This document shows, one piece after another, positions 27,238-36,500 of a stretch of 58,526 nucleotides of DNA (positions are counted from its first letter, which is position 1; each line of letters begins with the position of its first letter). This DNA comes from Hyella patelloides LEGE 07179 (lineage in GTDB: Bacteria > Cyanobacteriota > Cyanobacteriia > Cyanobacteriales > Xenococcaceae). The notes under the pieces were generated by a model. It did not search any database, was not told the origin of the DNA, and saw only the letters and a program-made list of their open reading frames with translations. The stretch covers positions 1 to 58,526 of the forward strand of contig NZ_LR213776.1 of assembly GCF_900659865.1 (NCBI RefSeq), written 5' to 3'. Both the position numbers and the translations under genes were made by a program.

Positions 27238-28190
27238 AATTTCACGCCTTACTTCCAGTCCGCGACGAAGCAGATATTATTAGACAATGTCTAGAACATC
27301 TCCTTACCTGGTGCAATGCTATCTACGTTTTCGATACAGGTAGTGTAGACAACACTTGGGAAATTGTTCGAGAAATTGCCTCTAATGACAGTCGAGTTAT
27401 AACCATTTGTAAAGAACCTGTTTATTACTGTGAAACCAAGCTAAGAGGCTATATGTTTCACTACGCTCGTCAGTATATGGAACATGGAGATTGGTTTTTA
27501 AGGGTAGATGCTGATGAATTTCATCACGTACCACCACCAGAATTTATCAAAACTCAACTTCGTCCCCATGAAACAATTGTCTATCACCAATACTATGATT
27601 TTTGCTTGACAACCGAAGAAGTAGCAGCTTGGGAAAGAGGAGCAGAAACTATTAAAGACCGTCAAAAACCGATAGCAGAACGCCGTCGCTACTTTATCCC
27701 TAGTGTTTATAGTGAGCCTCGTATGTGTCGCTATCGCAGTACTATGCAATGGCCAATCAACTGCTCTTTTCCCGTCAATGCAGGGTTTGTTGCTCAAAAA
27801 AGATTGCCGATTCGTCATTACCCTAATCGCGACCCCTTACAGCTAGAACGTCGCTGTCGTCTACGAGCCATTATGATGGCAGATAAAACCAACCGCAGCA
27901 ATTGGACTCAACCAGAACAACATCACTGGTCACAGGGAGATTGGCAAAAATTTATCGTTGATAGTAACGACCCGCAACTCCAGTACTGGGAAACAAATAC
28001 AGAGCTACCAGTAATCAACAATACCAATCACTTAAAACCGCCTCATATTCGTATCGTACAGAGATTAGTTCATTCTTTTTGTCTGCCGATGCTCGACCGT
28101 CAGCGTCCTTCTTTTCCCGATGATGCTCGACCTCAACCCATATCTGAAGCGGTCAATCAAACTCTAATCAAAGAACTACAAATAGGATAA
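27234..28190 (+). CDS. Glycosyltransferase family 2 (Glyco_tranf_2_4 type)
   Basis: A 318-residue protein. FHALLPVRDEADIIRQCLEHLL and YVFDTGSVDNTWEIV are typical of the branch of GT2 that carries FDTGS instead of DDGS. FLRVDADEFH provides the DAD metal site. Many His/Arg/Trp-rich segments follow. Its ATG overlaps the previous stop and is preceded by a strong GAGGAGG, so it should be well translated. It is 5 nt from the methyltransferase gene. Confidence 0.75.
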   Translation: MKFHALLPVRDEADIIRQCLEHLLTWCNAIYVFDTGSVDNTWEIVREIASNDSRVITICKEPVYYCETKLRGYMFHYARQYMEHGDWFLRVDADEFHHVPPPEFIKTQLRPHETIVYHQYYDFCLTTEEVAAWERGAETIKDRQKPIAERRRYFIPSVYSEPRMCRYRSTMQWPINCSFPVNAGFVAQKRLPIRHYPNRDPLQLERRCRLRAIMMADKTNRSNWTQPEQHHWSQGDWQKFIVDSNDPQLQYWETNTELPVINNTNHLKPPHIRIVQRLVHSFCLPMLDRQRPSFPDDARPQPISEAVNQTLIKELQIG

Positions 28191-28195
28191 AAATC

Positions 28196-29041
28196 ATGAA
28201 ACTATTAACCAACGCCAAAACTGTTATTTCCAATTCCAATATGTTGAAATCTTATCAGAAATGGGTTTTTCATAAAATGATTGGTTCCGAGCCTAAAATT
28301 AATATACCCTATGGCGGTAGTGTAGGACATTTACGCCACTTTACAGAATTTTGGTCAGTGACCAACAATATTTATAAAATGACTTTGGAAAGAGAACAAA
28401 AGCTAATTGAAAAATTCTTAGAACCCGAAAAAATTGCTTTTGATATTGGAGCGAATGTAGGGGTATTTAGTTGTATGATGTCCTACACATATCCCGAAGC
28501 TTCTATTTACTCTTTTGAACCAGTTACTTCAACTTTTGAAATTTTACAATCTAACATCAAAGATAATAAATTAGACAATGTAGTTTGCGAAAATATTGCT
28601 CTTTCTAATCAATCTGGATCGTTCAACTTTATTGCTAACGAGCATAATCCTTCTCAAAATAAATTAAGTCCTGCCAATCAAACAGCTAATAATACTCTTT
28701 CTGTTCCCACAATTACTCTTGATTCTTATTGCGATCAGAAAAATATTACCGAATTGAGTTTTGTCAAGATTGATGTGGAAGGCGCAGAACTTTTAGTTTT
28801 AGAAGGAGCAAAAAATATGCTTCAAAGTAAAAAGATAGCTGCTTTATTAATCGAAGTTATTCCCCACGCTATTACTGATATGGGATTGAACATGAATAAA
28901 TTATTTGACTTTATTGAGAATGTAGGTTACGAATGTCGGCAAGTAACTGACGATGGAAACATTGGCTCAAAAATAGACATGGCAACAGCACAAGATTTTA
29001 AATTAGAAAATGTTCTTTTAGTTCCTCAATTTTCCAATTAA
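28196..29041 (+). CDS. FkbM family methyltransferase
   Basis: A 281-residue protein. The SAM-binding motif FDIGANVGVFS (about 82-92) is followed by IYSFEPVTSTFEILQSNI and the FkbM signature FVKIDVEGAELLVLEGA. Family members O-methylate sugars or polyketides. In this locus, methylation of a sugar hydroxyl is likely, and in ABC-exported glycans a terminal methyl can stop chain growth and mark the chain for the transporter; that role is inferred. It lies 5 nt after the preceding glycosyltransferase. Confidence 0.85.
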   Translation: MKLLTNAKTVISNSNMLKSYQKWVFHKMIGSEPKINIPYGGSVGHLRHFTEFWSVTNNIYKMTLEREQKLIEKFLEPEKIAFDIGANVGVFSCMMSYTYPEASIYSFEPVTSTFEILQSNIKDNKLDNVVCENIALSNQSGSFNFIANEHNPSQNKLSPANQTANNTLSVPTITLDSYCDQKNITELSFVKIDVEGAELLVLEGAKNMLQSKKIAALLIEVIPHAITDMGLNMNKLFDFIENVGYECRQVTDDGNIGSKIDMATAQDFKLENVLLVPQFSN

Positions 29042-29089
29042 AGTAAATTGAAACAACGGCATTTTATTGAAAAAGAATCAAGCTTTATC

Positions 29090-30229
29090 ATGAAAAAAAA
29101 ACTAATCAAAGTACATCTAGTTTGCACTGGAGTAGGAGTAATTAATAGGGGTATCGAAACTTTTGCTAGAGAATGTTTTGATGGTTTGAAAGGTGCTGAT
29201 GGTTTGGATATTAAGCTTTTTAAAGGAGCAGGAGCAGAAAAAGATTGTGAATATCGCCTCTGTAATCTCTCTCGAAATAGCCAACTAGCTGATTTTTTAG
29301 GAAAGTTAATTAAGCGTAATGGCTATGTGGTCGAACAGCTATCTTCTTTTCTACCTCTTGTCGGAAAAATTATCCAAGATCGACCAGACGTTATTTTTTA
29401 TAGCGAAGCAAATTTAGGTTATCAGCTTTATCATTGGCGAAATCTCATAGGTGTTCCCTATAAATTAGTCTTTTCTAATGGCGGTCCTTGTTTTCCTCCT
29501 TTTTCTCGTACCGACCACGTACAGCAAGTTGCGCCATTTTATCGAGATTTAGCTCTTAAATCTGGGGAAGCACCAGAAAAACATTCATTAGTTCCTTATG
29601 GCATTAACCTACCCCCAGGAAATCCTGTATACGATACCGCAATCAAAACCAAAATCCGACAAAAGCTCCAGCTACCACTAAATCGACCCATAGTTTTAAG
29701 TGTTGGTTGGATTAGTTCTCAACACAAACGAATGGATTACGTAGTGTCAGAAGTTGCTGCGCTACCACAACCCAGACCTTACTTAGTAATGCTAGGACAC
29801 ATGGATGAAAATAGTATTCCCATAGTGCAGCTAGCAGAACAAAAACTAGGAAAAGCCAACTTTACCGCACTTTCAGTTCCTTACGAACAAGTTCAAGAAT
29901 ATTATCAAGCAGCAGATGTTTTTGTTCTCGGTTCTTTAAAAGAAGGTTTTGGTCGAGTCTATCTTGAAGCATTAATTAACGGTTTACCTTCTATAGTTAA
30001 CGATCATCCTGTAATGCGTTACGTTCTCAAAGAACAAGGAATTTTTCAAGACCTTTCTCAATCTGGAACTTTAACTCAAACTTTAGCAGAACTAATCAAG
30101 CAACCACAATCTGCTGAATCAATGATTAAACGCCGAGAGTATGTGAAAAATACTTTTAGCTGGGAAGCTTTAATTCCTGCTTATAGAAATATGTTTAATC
30201 ATTGCCTCAAAACACCAGCTTATTTTTAG
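29090..30229 (+). CDS. Glycosyltransferase family 4
   Basis: A 379-residue GT-B enzyme from the ATG at 29090; an in-frame TTG at 29048 would add 14 residues and is less likely. VHLVCTGVGVINRGIETFARE is the acceptor-domain glycine loop. The donor domain has ILSVGWIS-like VLSVGWISSQHKRMDYVV and VFVLGSLKEGFGRVYLEALINGLP with the E-x7-E pattern. No membrane segment. Specificity is unknown. Confidence 0.85.
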   Translation: MKKKLIKVHLVCTGVGVINRGIETFARECFDGLKGADGLDIKLFKGAGAEKDCEYRLCNLSRNSQLADFLGKLIKRNGYVVEQLSSFLPLVGKIIQDRPDVIFYSEANLGYQLYHWRNLIGVPYKLVFSNGGPCFPPFSRTDHVQQVAPFYRDLALKSGEAPEKHSLVPYGINLPPGNPVYDTAIKTKIRQKLQLPLNRPIVLSVGWISSQHKRMDYVVSEVAALPQPRPYLVMLGHMDENSIPIVQLAEQKLGKANFTALSVPYEQVQEYYQAADVFVLGSLKEGFGRVYLEALINGLPSIVNDHPVMRYVLKEQGIFQDLSQSGTLTQTLAELIKQPQSAESMIKRREYVKNTFSWEALIPAYRNMFNHCLKTPAYF

Positions 30230-30243
30230 TAGATATTTAAATT

Positions 30244-31086
30244 ATGACAAAGTTTCAAGATATAGGTAAACCTATTGTAATTGCCAGTCATCCTCGTTCT
30301 GGTACACACTTAACCATTGATTTATTACGAAAGCAGTTTGCAGAATGTAAGTCTTATAAAAAGCCAGGAGAACCACTAGATAGGCTTTATTTTGCTTTGG
30401 AGTCTTTTGCTTCTGTGAATAAGCCTTTACCAGAAAAAACTGCTCTCAATATATTATCTAGAGCCAAAAAACCAATTATAAAAACTCATTCAGACCCTCA
30501 ATTTACTTACTTATTAAAGCAACAAAAAGAACATTGGGTTTCTTGGTTACAACAAGAAGCAGAGACTTACTATATTTGTCGAGATGGTCGTGCTGTTCTT
30601 TGTTCTCTTCATTTATTTATGCAAAGTTACGAACCCAAAACTCGATGTTCTTTTAGTGAATTTATCCGTCAACAAGAACATGGCTGTAGTCGGATCGAAA
30701 ATTGGGCAAAACATATTCAAGCATGGTCAGATCTCTCTAATATCAAATTGCTACGTTTTGAAGATATTATCAAAAATCCGAATTCAATTATTACTAAAAT
30801 TGGTCAGGATTTAAAATTACTTCCTTTATATCAAGAGCCATTACTACCTCAAAGGTTTAGTAATATATGGCATAGCCGTTGGGCAAGAATGACAAATTTT
30901 TATTCTGAAAGTACGGCAATTATTGGATATTATAAAAATCAAAAAGTTCAAAAATGGCAAGAAGTTTTTACTGAAGAAGACAGAAAATTATTTCATCAAG
31001 AAGCTGGTAATATATTAATCGATTTAGGATATGAAAAATCAGATTATTGGGTAAGTAAAAAGGAAATTTTAAATTTAAGTTATTAG
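30244..31086 (+). CDS. Sulfotransferase family protein (second of two in the locus)
   Basis: A 280-residue protein. IASHPRSGTHLTIDLL (about 12-27) is the PAPS 5'-phosphosulfate loop, ICRDGRAVLCSLHLF (about 112-126) is the 3'-phosphate motif, and LRFEDIIKNP the later conserved block. It is not a close copy of the one at 20508 (SHPRSGTH against GCGRSGTT, and different spacing), so two acceptor positions are likely. It lies 14 nt after a GT4 gene. Confidence 0.85.
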   Translation: MTKFQDIGKPIVIASHPRSGTHLTIDLLRKQFAECKSYKKPGEPLDRLYFALESFASVNKPLPEKTALNILSRAKKPIIKTHSDPQFTYLLKQQKEHWVSWLQQEAETYYICRDGRAVLCSLHLFMQSYEPKTRCSFSEFIRQQEHGCSRIENWAKHIQAWSDLSNIKLLRFEDIIKNPNSIITKIGQDLKLLPLYQEPLLPQRFSNIWHSRWARMTNFYSESTAIIGYYKNQKVQKWQEVFTEEDRKLFHQEAGNILIDLGYEKSDYWVSKKEILNLSY

Positions 31087-31119
31087 CATTTTAGTTAAAA
31101 ATATAATTGAATACCTCTT

Positions 31120-32346
31120 ATGCGTACAGACAAATCAGAATGGCTTTGTTTTCAGTTAGGCTCAAGAGAACATTACTCAATTCCCAGAGTATTAAATGAA
31201 CAAAAAATATTATCTCATTTCATTACTGATACCTGGATTATCCCCAATTCTCCTTTGAATTTACTACCTCATAAATTTTGTACTAGTTTAAGAGAAAGAT
31301 TTCATCATGAATTAGCAACAGCATCCATATCTTCTTTTAACAACAATTTATTTTGGTTTGAAATCCAGCAAAAAATTAGGAGAAAATCAGGCTGGAATAA
31401 AATTATTTCTCGCAATCAGTTATTTCAAGAACAGTGTTTAAATTTTTTACGAAAGCTTGAATATAAGTATTTCCAAGATATCACTATTTTCTCTTATAGC
31501 TATACTGCTTTAGAAATTTTTCGTTGGGCAAAGAAAAGAGGTTGGCGAACTATCTTAGGACAAATAGACCCAGGAATATATGAAGAAAAAATAGTCAAAC
31601 AAGAATGTTATAAATATCCTCAATATAGTAACAATTGGCAGCCAGCACCATCTCAATATTGGAAAAATTGGCAGCAAGAATGTGACCTCGCTGATACTAT
31701 AGTTGTTAATTCTCAGTGGTCAGAACAAGCATTACAAAAAGTTGGAATTTCTCAGGATAAAATTAAAGTCATTCCTTTAGCTTATGCTCCCGCCAAAGCA
31801 GCTTCTGAGTTTGTGAGAACCTATCCCAAAAGCTTTAATAGCAAACGACCTTTGAAAGTGTTATTTTTAGGTCAAATTATTTTACGTAAAGGTATTGCTC
31901 AAATTGTTCAAGCAATTGAATTATTAGCAAAAGAATCAATAGAATTTTGGCTTGTTGGTTCTGTAGGAGTAAATTTACCGAACCATATTACGAATAATGG
32001 TCGGGTAAAACTTTTCGGTAAAGTTTCTCGTAGCCAAACCGCCCATTACTATCAACAAGCAGATATTTTTTTATTTCCTACTCTATCAGATGGCTTTGGT
32101 TTAACTCAGTTAGAAGCTCAAGCTTGGGGATTACCCATTATTGCTTCTAAATTTTGCGGGGAGGTAGTTAAAGACGAAGTGAACGGTCTAATTTTACCAG
32201 AACTAACAGGAGAAAGCATTGCTAAATCGCTTCAAAGATGTTTACATAATCCTGAAATACTTAATATTTTTGCTGGTAAATCTTTATCTAGAGTTACTGA
32301 TTTTGATTTATCAGAATTAAAGATAAAAATACAACACATAACCTAA
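31120..32346 (+). CDS. Glycosyltransferase family 4
   Basis: A 408-residue GT-B enzyme. The N-terminal domain is divergent (LCFQLGSREHYSIPRVL). The middle has VVNSQWSEQALQKVGISQDKIKVIPLAY. The donor domain has VLFLGQIILRKGIAQIVQA and FLFPTLSDGFGLTQLEAQAWGLPIIAS, with a clear E-x7-E region. It precedes the polymerase-like gene by 22 nt. Specificity is unknown. Confidence 0.85.
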   Translation: MRTDKSEWLCFQLGSREHYSIPRVLNEQKILSHFITDTWIIPNSPLNLLPHKFCTSLRERFHHELATASISSFNNNLFWFEIQQKIRRKSGWNKIISRNQLFQEQCLNFLRKLEYKYFQDITIFSYSYTALEIFRWAKKRGWRTILGQIDPGIYEEKIVKQECYKYPQYSNNWQPAPSQYWKNWQQECDLADTIVVNSQWSEQALQKVGISQDKIKVIPLAYAPAKAASEFVRTYPKSFNSKRPLKVLFLGQIILRKGIAQIVQAIELLAKESIEFWLVGSVGVNLPNHITNNGRVKLFGKVSRSQTAHYYQQADIFLFPTLSDGFGLTQLEAQAWGLPIIASKFCGEVVKDEVNGLILPELTGESIAKSLQRCLHNPEILNIFAGKSLSRVTDFDLSELKIKIQHIT

Positions 32347-32368
32347 AAATTACACTTTTAAACTACAA

Positions 32369-33658
32369 ATGGTAGAACTCTATTTTGGCTTATTTATTAT
32401 TGCCTGTGCATTTTTAATTCTTTGGGGCTTAGTCTATTTAGAAAGAGCTTACCAATATCCATTTTTGACGGGTAGTATCTTTATTTCTTTTCTCATTCCT
32501 CAAGGATTTGCTTTATACAATAATCCCGAAGCAGTCGATACTAATGGATTAGCAAGAGTATTTTTAATGTGTTTTCTTTGTGCATTAATGTGCTTAATCG
32601 GTTATCAGCTTTCCCCAAATAATAATGTAATCAATTATTTGAATGTTAAAGTTAATGAGCAAAAGCTATTTAAAGCAGGAATTGGTTTACTGGTAATAGG
32701 AACAATCTGTAATGCAGCAATTAGATTCGTTGCTATTGAAACCGATGGACATAGTAACGGTTGGACTGGTAAAGCGACGATCTTAGTATTTTTTGGTCGG
32801 CTTACCTATATCGCATTAGCAATTTTTTTGATGGAATTACTTAAAAGACCTAGTATGCAGAACTTTGTTTTCACTGCTATTGCTGCTTATTATCCCATAA
32901 GGAGTATTGTTATTGGTGGTAGAAGGCAACCAACTATGGTATTTCTGATTATTATCGGTCTTTCTTTTTGGTTTGTCAGACGCTCCATTCCACCTAGATG
33001 GTTTTTCCTTCTGGCTATCGTTGCTATTACTTTTCTTATTCCCTTTTTGGGCTATAACCGTGATGCTTTTCAAGATATTACTGTTCAAGATTGGGAACAA
33101 TTACAAACATCTTCTCAAGATTCTTTAGAATTTATAACTCAGGGGAAAGTATTAGAACTGAGAAATGCAGCAGTTTTAATGAAAGCAACATCACAAACAG
33201 GAAGATATGGCTATGGTACTGGTTATTGGGATGCAATAATCTTCCAATTTTTTCCTGGTCAAATCTTTGGTCATGAACTTAAAGATGCACTGCAACTGAG
33301 ATGGGGTTTAGGGCATTTTAAACGGTTCTATGACTACTATGTGACTCCAGGCAGTACTAATACAGGAATTGGTGATGCATTTGCTGAATTTGATTATTTT
33401 GGTAGTTTGATTTTTGCTGGGATTGGTTATCTTTTCAAAAATCTTTGGATTTCTGCCAACTATTATCAAAGTGTTTTTAGTAAGTTACTTTATATTGGAT
33501 TAGTTACTCCAGCAATGGTTTGTATCACTCACGGTACGCAAAGATTTTTCCAAGAAGCATTATTTCAATTTATCTTTATCGGCTTGGCAGTTCATTTTTC
33601 CCAAGAAAAAACTTTTTACAGAGCCATACCCAAGAAATCAGTAGCTTATCATGAATAA
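32369..33658 (+). CDS. Wzy-like O-antigen/exopolysaccharide polymerase (polytopic)
   Basis: A 429-residue protein with about ten to eleven transmembrane helices and a long soluble loop (about 235-330) containing TGRYGYGTGYWD and TPGSTNTGIGDAFAEFDYFGS, which resembles the periplasmic loop of oligosaccharide repeat-unit polymerases. Such enzymes join lipid-linked repeats outside the plasma membrane. It overlaps the next glycosyltransferase by 8 nt. No Wzx flippase was found in the window, which is notable because Wzy enzymes normally work with one, while this locus encodes an ABC exporter. Confidence 0.65.
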   Translation: MVELYFGLFIIACAFLILWGLVYLERAYQYPFLTGSIFISFLIPQGFALYNNPEAVDTNGLARVFLMCFLCALMCLIGYQLSPNNNVINYLNVKVNEQKLFKAGIGLLVIGTICNAAIRFVAIETDGHSNGWTGKATILVFFGRLTYIALAIFLMELLKRPSMQNFVFTAIAAYYPIRSIVIGGRRQPTMVFLIIIGLSFWFVRRSIPPRWFFLLAIVAITFLIPFLGYNRDAFQDITVQDWEQLQTSSQDSLEFITQGKVLELRNAAVLMKATSQTGRYGYGTGYWDAIIFQFFPGQIFGHELKDALQLRWGLGHFKRFYDYYVTPGSTNTGIGDAFAEFDYFGSLIFAGIGYLFKNLWISANYYQSVFSKLLYIGLVTPAMVCITHGTQRFFQEALFQFIFIGLAVHFSQEKTFYRAIPKKSVAYHE

Positions 33659-34781
33659 AAATATTGGTCTTTTATTTTCTAACTATGGTCCTTACCATAT
33701 TGCCAGATTAGAGAGTCTGAGTAATTATCTATCAATTAAAAATTTGCAAGCTGTAGGAATAGAATTATCTCGCTCTGAGAAAAGATATCCTTGGCAAACT
33801 AAATTAGAAAATCTGACGCTACCAATTATCTCAGTAATTAAAAACTCTTCTCTAGAAGAAACAAAGCTAATTCATTTAATTAAACAATTATTAACTACTC
33901 TAAAGCAAGTTGACCCTACAGTATTAGCTATTTCTGGCTATTTTAATCCTTCAATGTTGGTCGCCCTTTTTTGGTGTCGATTGCGTAATAAGCCTGTGAT
34001 TTTATTTTCCGAAACTACAGAAAGCGATTTTGAGCGAGTTTGGTGGAAAGAAACAATTAAACGCTTAATTGTCAAGCAGTTTAAGTCTGCGTTGGTAGGA
34101 GGAAAACCCCATAAACGCTATTTAATGAAATTAGGAATGCCAGAAAAGGCTATTTTTGTTGGCTATGACATTGTAGGTAATGATACTTTTCTTCCTGATG
34201 AAATACAGCATTTGCCTAAGCCTTTAGATAGACCTTTCTTTCTGACAGTTAATCGCTTTATAACTAAAAAAAATCTTCCTTTTATCATTGATTCTTACGC
34301 CAAGTATCGTCAACAAGTAGCAGATAAGGCTTGGGATTTAGTGCTTTGTGGTGATGGAGAATTACGTCCGCAAATCGAGAAACAAATTGCTGAATTAAAC
34401 TTACAAACAGTAGTTCACTTACCAGGGTTTTTACAACAGGAAGAGATGCTACCCTATTTTGCTCATGCTGGTTGTTTTGTTCATGGCAGCACCACAGAAC
34501 AATGGGGATTAGTGGTTAATGAAGCAATGGCTGCTGGTTTACCTGTGTTGGTATCCAATCGCTGTGGTTGTTTTGAAGATTTAATTATTGAAGGAGTTAA
34601 TGGCTTTGGTTTCGATCCTGAAAATTCTCAGCAATTAACTAGTTTAATGTTAAAAATTAGTGCGGAAAGTTTTGATAAGCAAAAAATGGGAAATACTGCT
34701 TTTAAACACATTCAAGATTTTTCCCCAGATCGTTTTGCGAATGGTTTAATGCAAGCTGTTGAATATGCAACTACTCACTAA
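33651..34781 (+). CDS. Glycosyltransferase family 4
   Basis: A 376-residue GT-B enzyme. NIGLLFSNYGPYHIARLESL starts the acceptor domain. LTVNRFITKKNLPFIIDSY, VLCGDGELRPQIEKQI and VHGSTTEQWGLVVNEAMAAGLPVLVS form the donor site with the E-x7-E pattern. It begins inside the 3' end of the polymerase-like gene (8-nt overlap). Specificity is unknown. Confidence 0.88.
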   Translation: MNKNIGLLFSNYGPYHIARLESLSNYLSIKNLQAVGIELSRSEKRYPWQTKLENLTLPIISVIKNSSLEETKLIHLIKQLLTTLKQVDPTVLAISGYFNPSMLVALFWCRLRNKPVILFSETTESDFERVWWKETIKRLIVKQFKSALVGGKPHKRYLMKLGMPEKAIFVGYDIVGNDTFLPDEIQHLPKPLDRPFFLTVNRFITKKNLPFIIDSYAKYRQQVADKAWDLVLCGDGELRPQIEKQIAELNLQTVVHLPGFLQQEEMLPYFAHAGCFVHGSTTEQWGLVVNEAMAAGLPVLVSNRCGCFEDLIIEGVNGFGFDPENSQQLTSLMLKISAESFDKQKMGNTAFKHIQDFSPDRFANGLMQAVEYATTH

Positions 34782-34865
34782 TTGAATTATTGCTTAATTC
34801 GCTTTACTTACAATAGCTAATATTTTAAAAAGTAAGAATCACTCAAAATAAAAGTTATCCAAGAT

Positions 34866-36059
34866 ATGAAAATTTTATGCGTAACTCCTTATCTGGGAAA
34901 AAGCTATGGTGGAACATCAAAAGTTGTTACAGAAATAGCTCAAGAACTTGGCTCTTTTAACTGTAATATTGATTTAATTACGACAAATGCTAATGATAAG
35001 AATATATTAGATGTTTCTTTGAATACTTGGATCGATAACATCAATTATCGAGTACAATACTTTTCTTGTTGGCATCGTAGTGATTTTATTTTTAGCTTAT
35101 CACTAATTAAATGGCTGTATAAAAATGTTACTAACTATGATTTAGTTCACACTAATACTATATTTTCACCTTTAATTTCGGTCGTTCATGGAATTTGTAA
35201 ACTGCAAAATATTCCTTATATAGCTACTCTTCACGGAATGCTAGAACCTTGGGCATTATCCTATAAAGCAGGAAAAAAACGTTACTATTATCAGTTTCTA
35301 GAAAAACCTCTTTTAAAACAAGCTAATGCTATTCATACCTTAGCAAGTTCAGAAGCAGAAAGAGTTCAGAATCTTGGTTTATCAAAAACTATTATTATTC
35401 CCAATGGGATTCATCGCCAAGACTATCAAATTTTACCCAATTCCGATATTTTTTATCAGCAATTTCCTCACACTCGCCATAAAACACTAATTTTATTTCT
35501 TGGAAGAATCGATCCCAAAAAAGGATTAGATTTACTAGCTCCTGCTTTTGCTCAGGCTTATCAAAAGTTTCCCAATGCTCATCTAATAGTAGCAGGGCCA
35601 GATAGTATTAATTTTATGCCTACTGCAACACAATACTTTCAGGATGTAGGTTGTCAAGATGCAGTTACCTTTACGGGAATGCTCAAAGGAGATTTAAAAT
35701 TAGCTGCTCTAGCTGCTGCTGATATCTATGTCGCTCCATCTTATTCTGAAGGCTTTAGTATGTCAGTTTTAGAAGGAATGGCTTCAAGTTTGCCCTGCAT
35801 CATCACCACAGGTTGCAATTTTCCTGAAGCAGCAGAAGCAAAAGTAGCTCACGTAGTAGATATCGATGCTGAATCTATTACTGAAGCCTTAATTACTTGC
35901 TTGCAACAGCCTCAAGAAGCAAAAGCTATGGGAATGAAAGCCCGTCAGTTTATTTTTGATAATTATACTTGGGATATTGCTGCTAAAAAGTTAGTCAGAG
36001 TTTATCAACAAATTTTAGCTCGCCAAAACTACGCCCTTGAAAGTATCTGTAGTAATTAA
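34866..36059 (+). CDS. Glycosyltransferase family 4 (last gene of the polysaccharide locus)
   Basis: A 397-residue GT-B enzyme. MKILCVTPYLGKSYGGTSKVV is the acceptor-domain glycine loop. IATLHGMLEPWAL, LFLGRIDPKKGLDLLAPAF and VAPSYSEGFSMSVLEGMASSLPCI are the classical GT4 blocks with E-x7-E. The 84-nt gap before it is the longest among the last nine genes of the locus. The run of rightward genes ends here; a hairpin at 36101-36119 may terminate it. Specificity is unknown. Confidence 0.88.
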   Translation: MKILCVTPYLGKSYGGTSKVVTEIAQELGSFNCNIDLITTNANDKNILDVSLNTWIDNINYRVQYFSCWHRSDFIFSLSLIKWLYKNVTNYDLVHTNTIFSPLISVVHGICKLQNIPYIATLHGMLEPWALSYKAGKKRYYYQFLEKPLLKQANAIHTLASSEAERVQNLGLSKTIIIPNGIHRQDYQILPNSDIFYQQFPHTRHKTLILFLGRIDPKKGLDLLAPAFAQAYQKFPNAHLIVAGPDSINFMPTATQYFQDVGCQDAVTFTGMLKGDLKLAALAAADIYVAPSYSEGFSMSVLEGMASSLPCIITTGCNFPEAAEAKVAHVVDIDAESITEALITCLQQPQEAKAMGMKARQFIFDNYTWDIAAKKLVRVYQQILARQNYALESICSN

Positions 36060-36069
36060 CTAGCGAACA

Positions 36070-36124
36070 GCTTTAAGCTCCAAGCTCCAGGTTCAACTCC
36101 TCCACTAAAGATAAGTGGAATAGA
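36070..36124. repeat. Dispersed hairpin motif, copy B (pair of 2304-2357)
   Basis: AGCTTTAAGCTCCAAGCTCC, then a hairpin with arms TCCACT (36101-36106) and AGTGGA (36114-36119). The order and hairpin match copy A at 2304-2357. It lies just after the last gene of the polysaccharide locus and may serve as a terminator, but there is no T run. Confidence 0.45.
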
Positions 36125-36294
36125 GCAGATTCTAACTTATAGCTAATGGCTTAAAGCTAATTTAAATATACTGATAATTAATAACAAATGACTGGGGTTC
36201 AAATTTATAGCTAAATAAGGTCATTGTGTAGCTTGCATTTACATTAGTAATAATGTAGTTGACTATTAGTTCATAAGTATTTTGGGATGCCACT

Positions 36295-36500
36295 ACTTCT
36301 TTAATTGCTTTGACGTTCTCCTCTCCCTAAAAGAGAAGAGGATTCACTTCATCACTAAAGCGATTTCCTCTTTCGACGAGCCGACTTATTGGGTTGTGTT
36401 TCCACGACCGAACAGAGGTCATTCTCTCCAGAGGCGTTGTTGATTACCGTGCGCCCCACGGTATCTGATAGTTGTTTCAAGCTAGATTTAAGAATATTTC
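36295..36500 (-). ncRNA. Putative TnpB guide RNA (reRNA/omega RNA) at the tnpB 3' end
   Basis: In IS200/IS605-type elements the guide RNA covers the 3' end of tnpB and the right end of the element, with the guide taken from flanking DNA. Here the tnpB tail after the RuvC-III motif (DTVGRT and onward) is typical of sequence kept for RNA rather than protein. A hairpin with arms CCTCT/AGAGG lies at about 36320-36342, and GTCAA (minus strand) at 36311-36315 is a plausible right-end boundary. The guide would then be the roughly 16-20 nt just left of 36311. The boundaries are inferred. Confidence 0.4.

Noticed and set aside
30584-30814. Alternative-frame ORF inside the second sulfotransferase gene
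   Set aside because: It lies fully within a gene with clear PAPS motifs and has no homology-like features.
36085-36110. T-loop-like GGTTCAACTCC suggesting a tRNA
   Set aside because: No acceptor stem, anticodon arm or D-loop can be formed around it.
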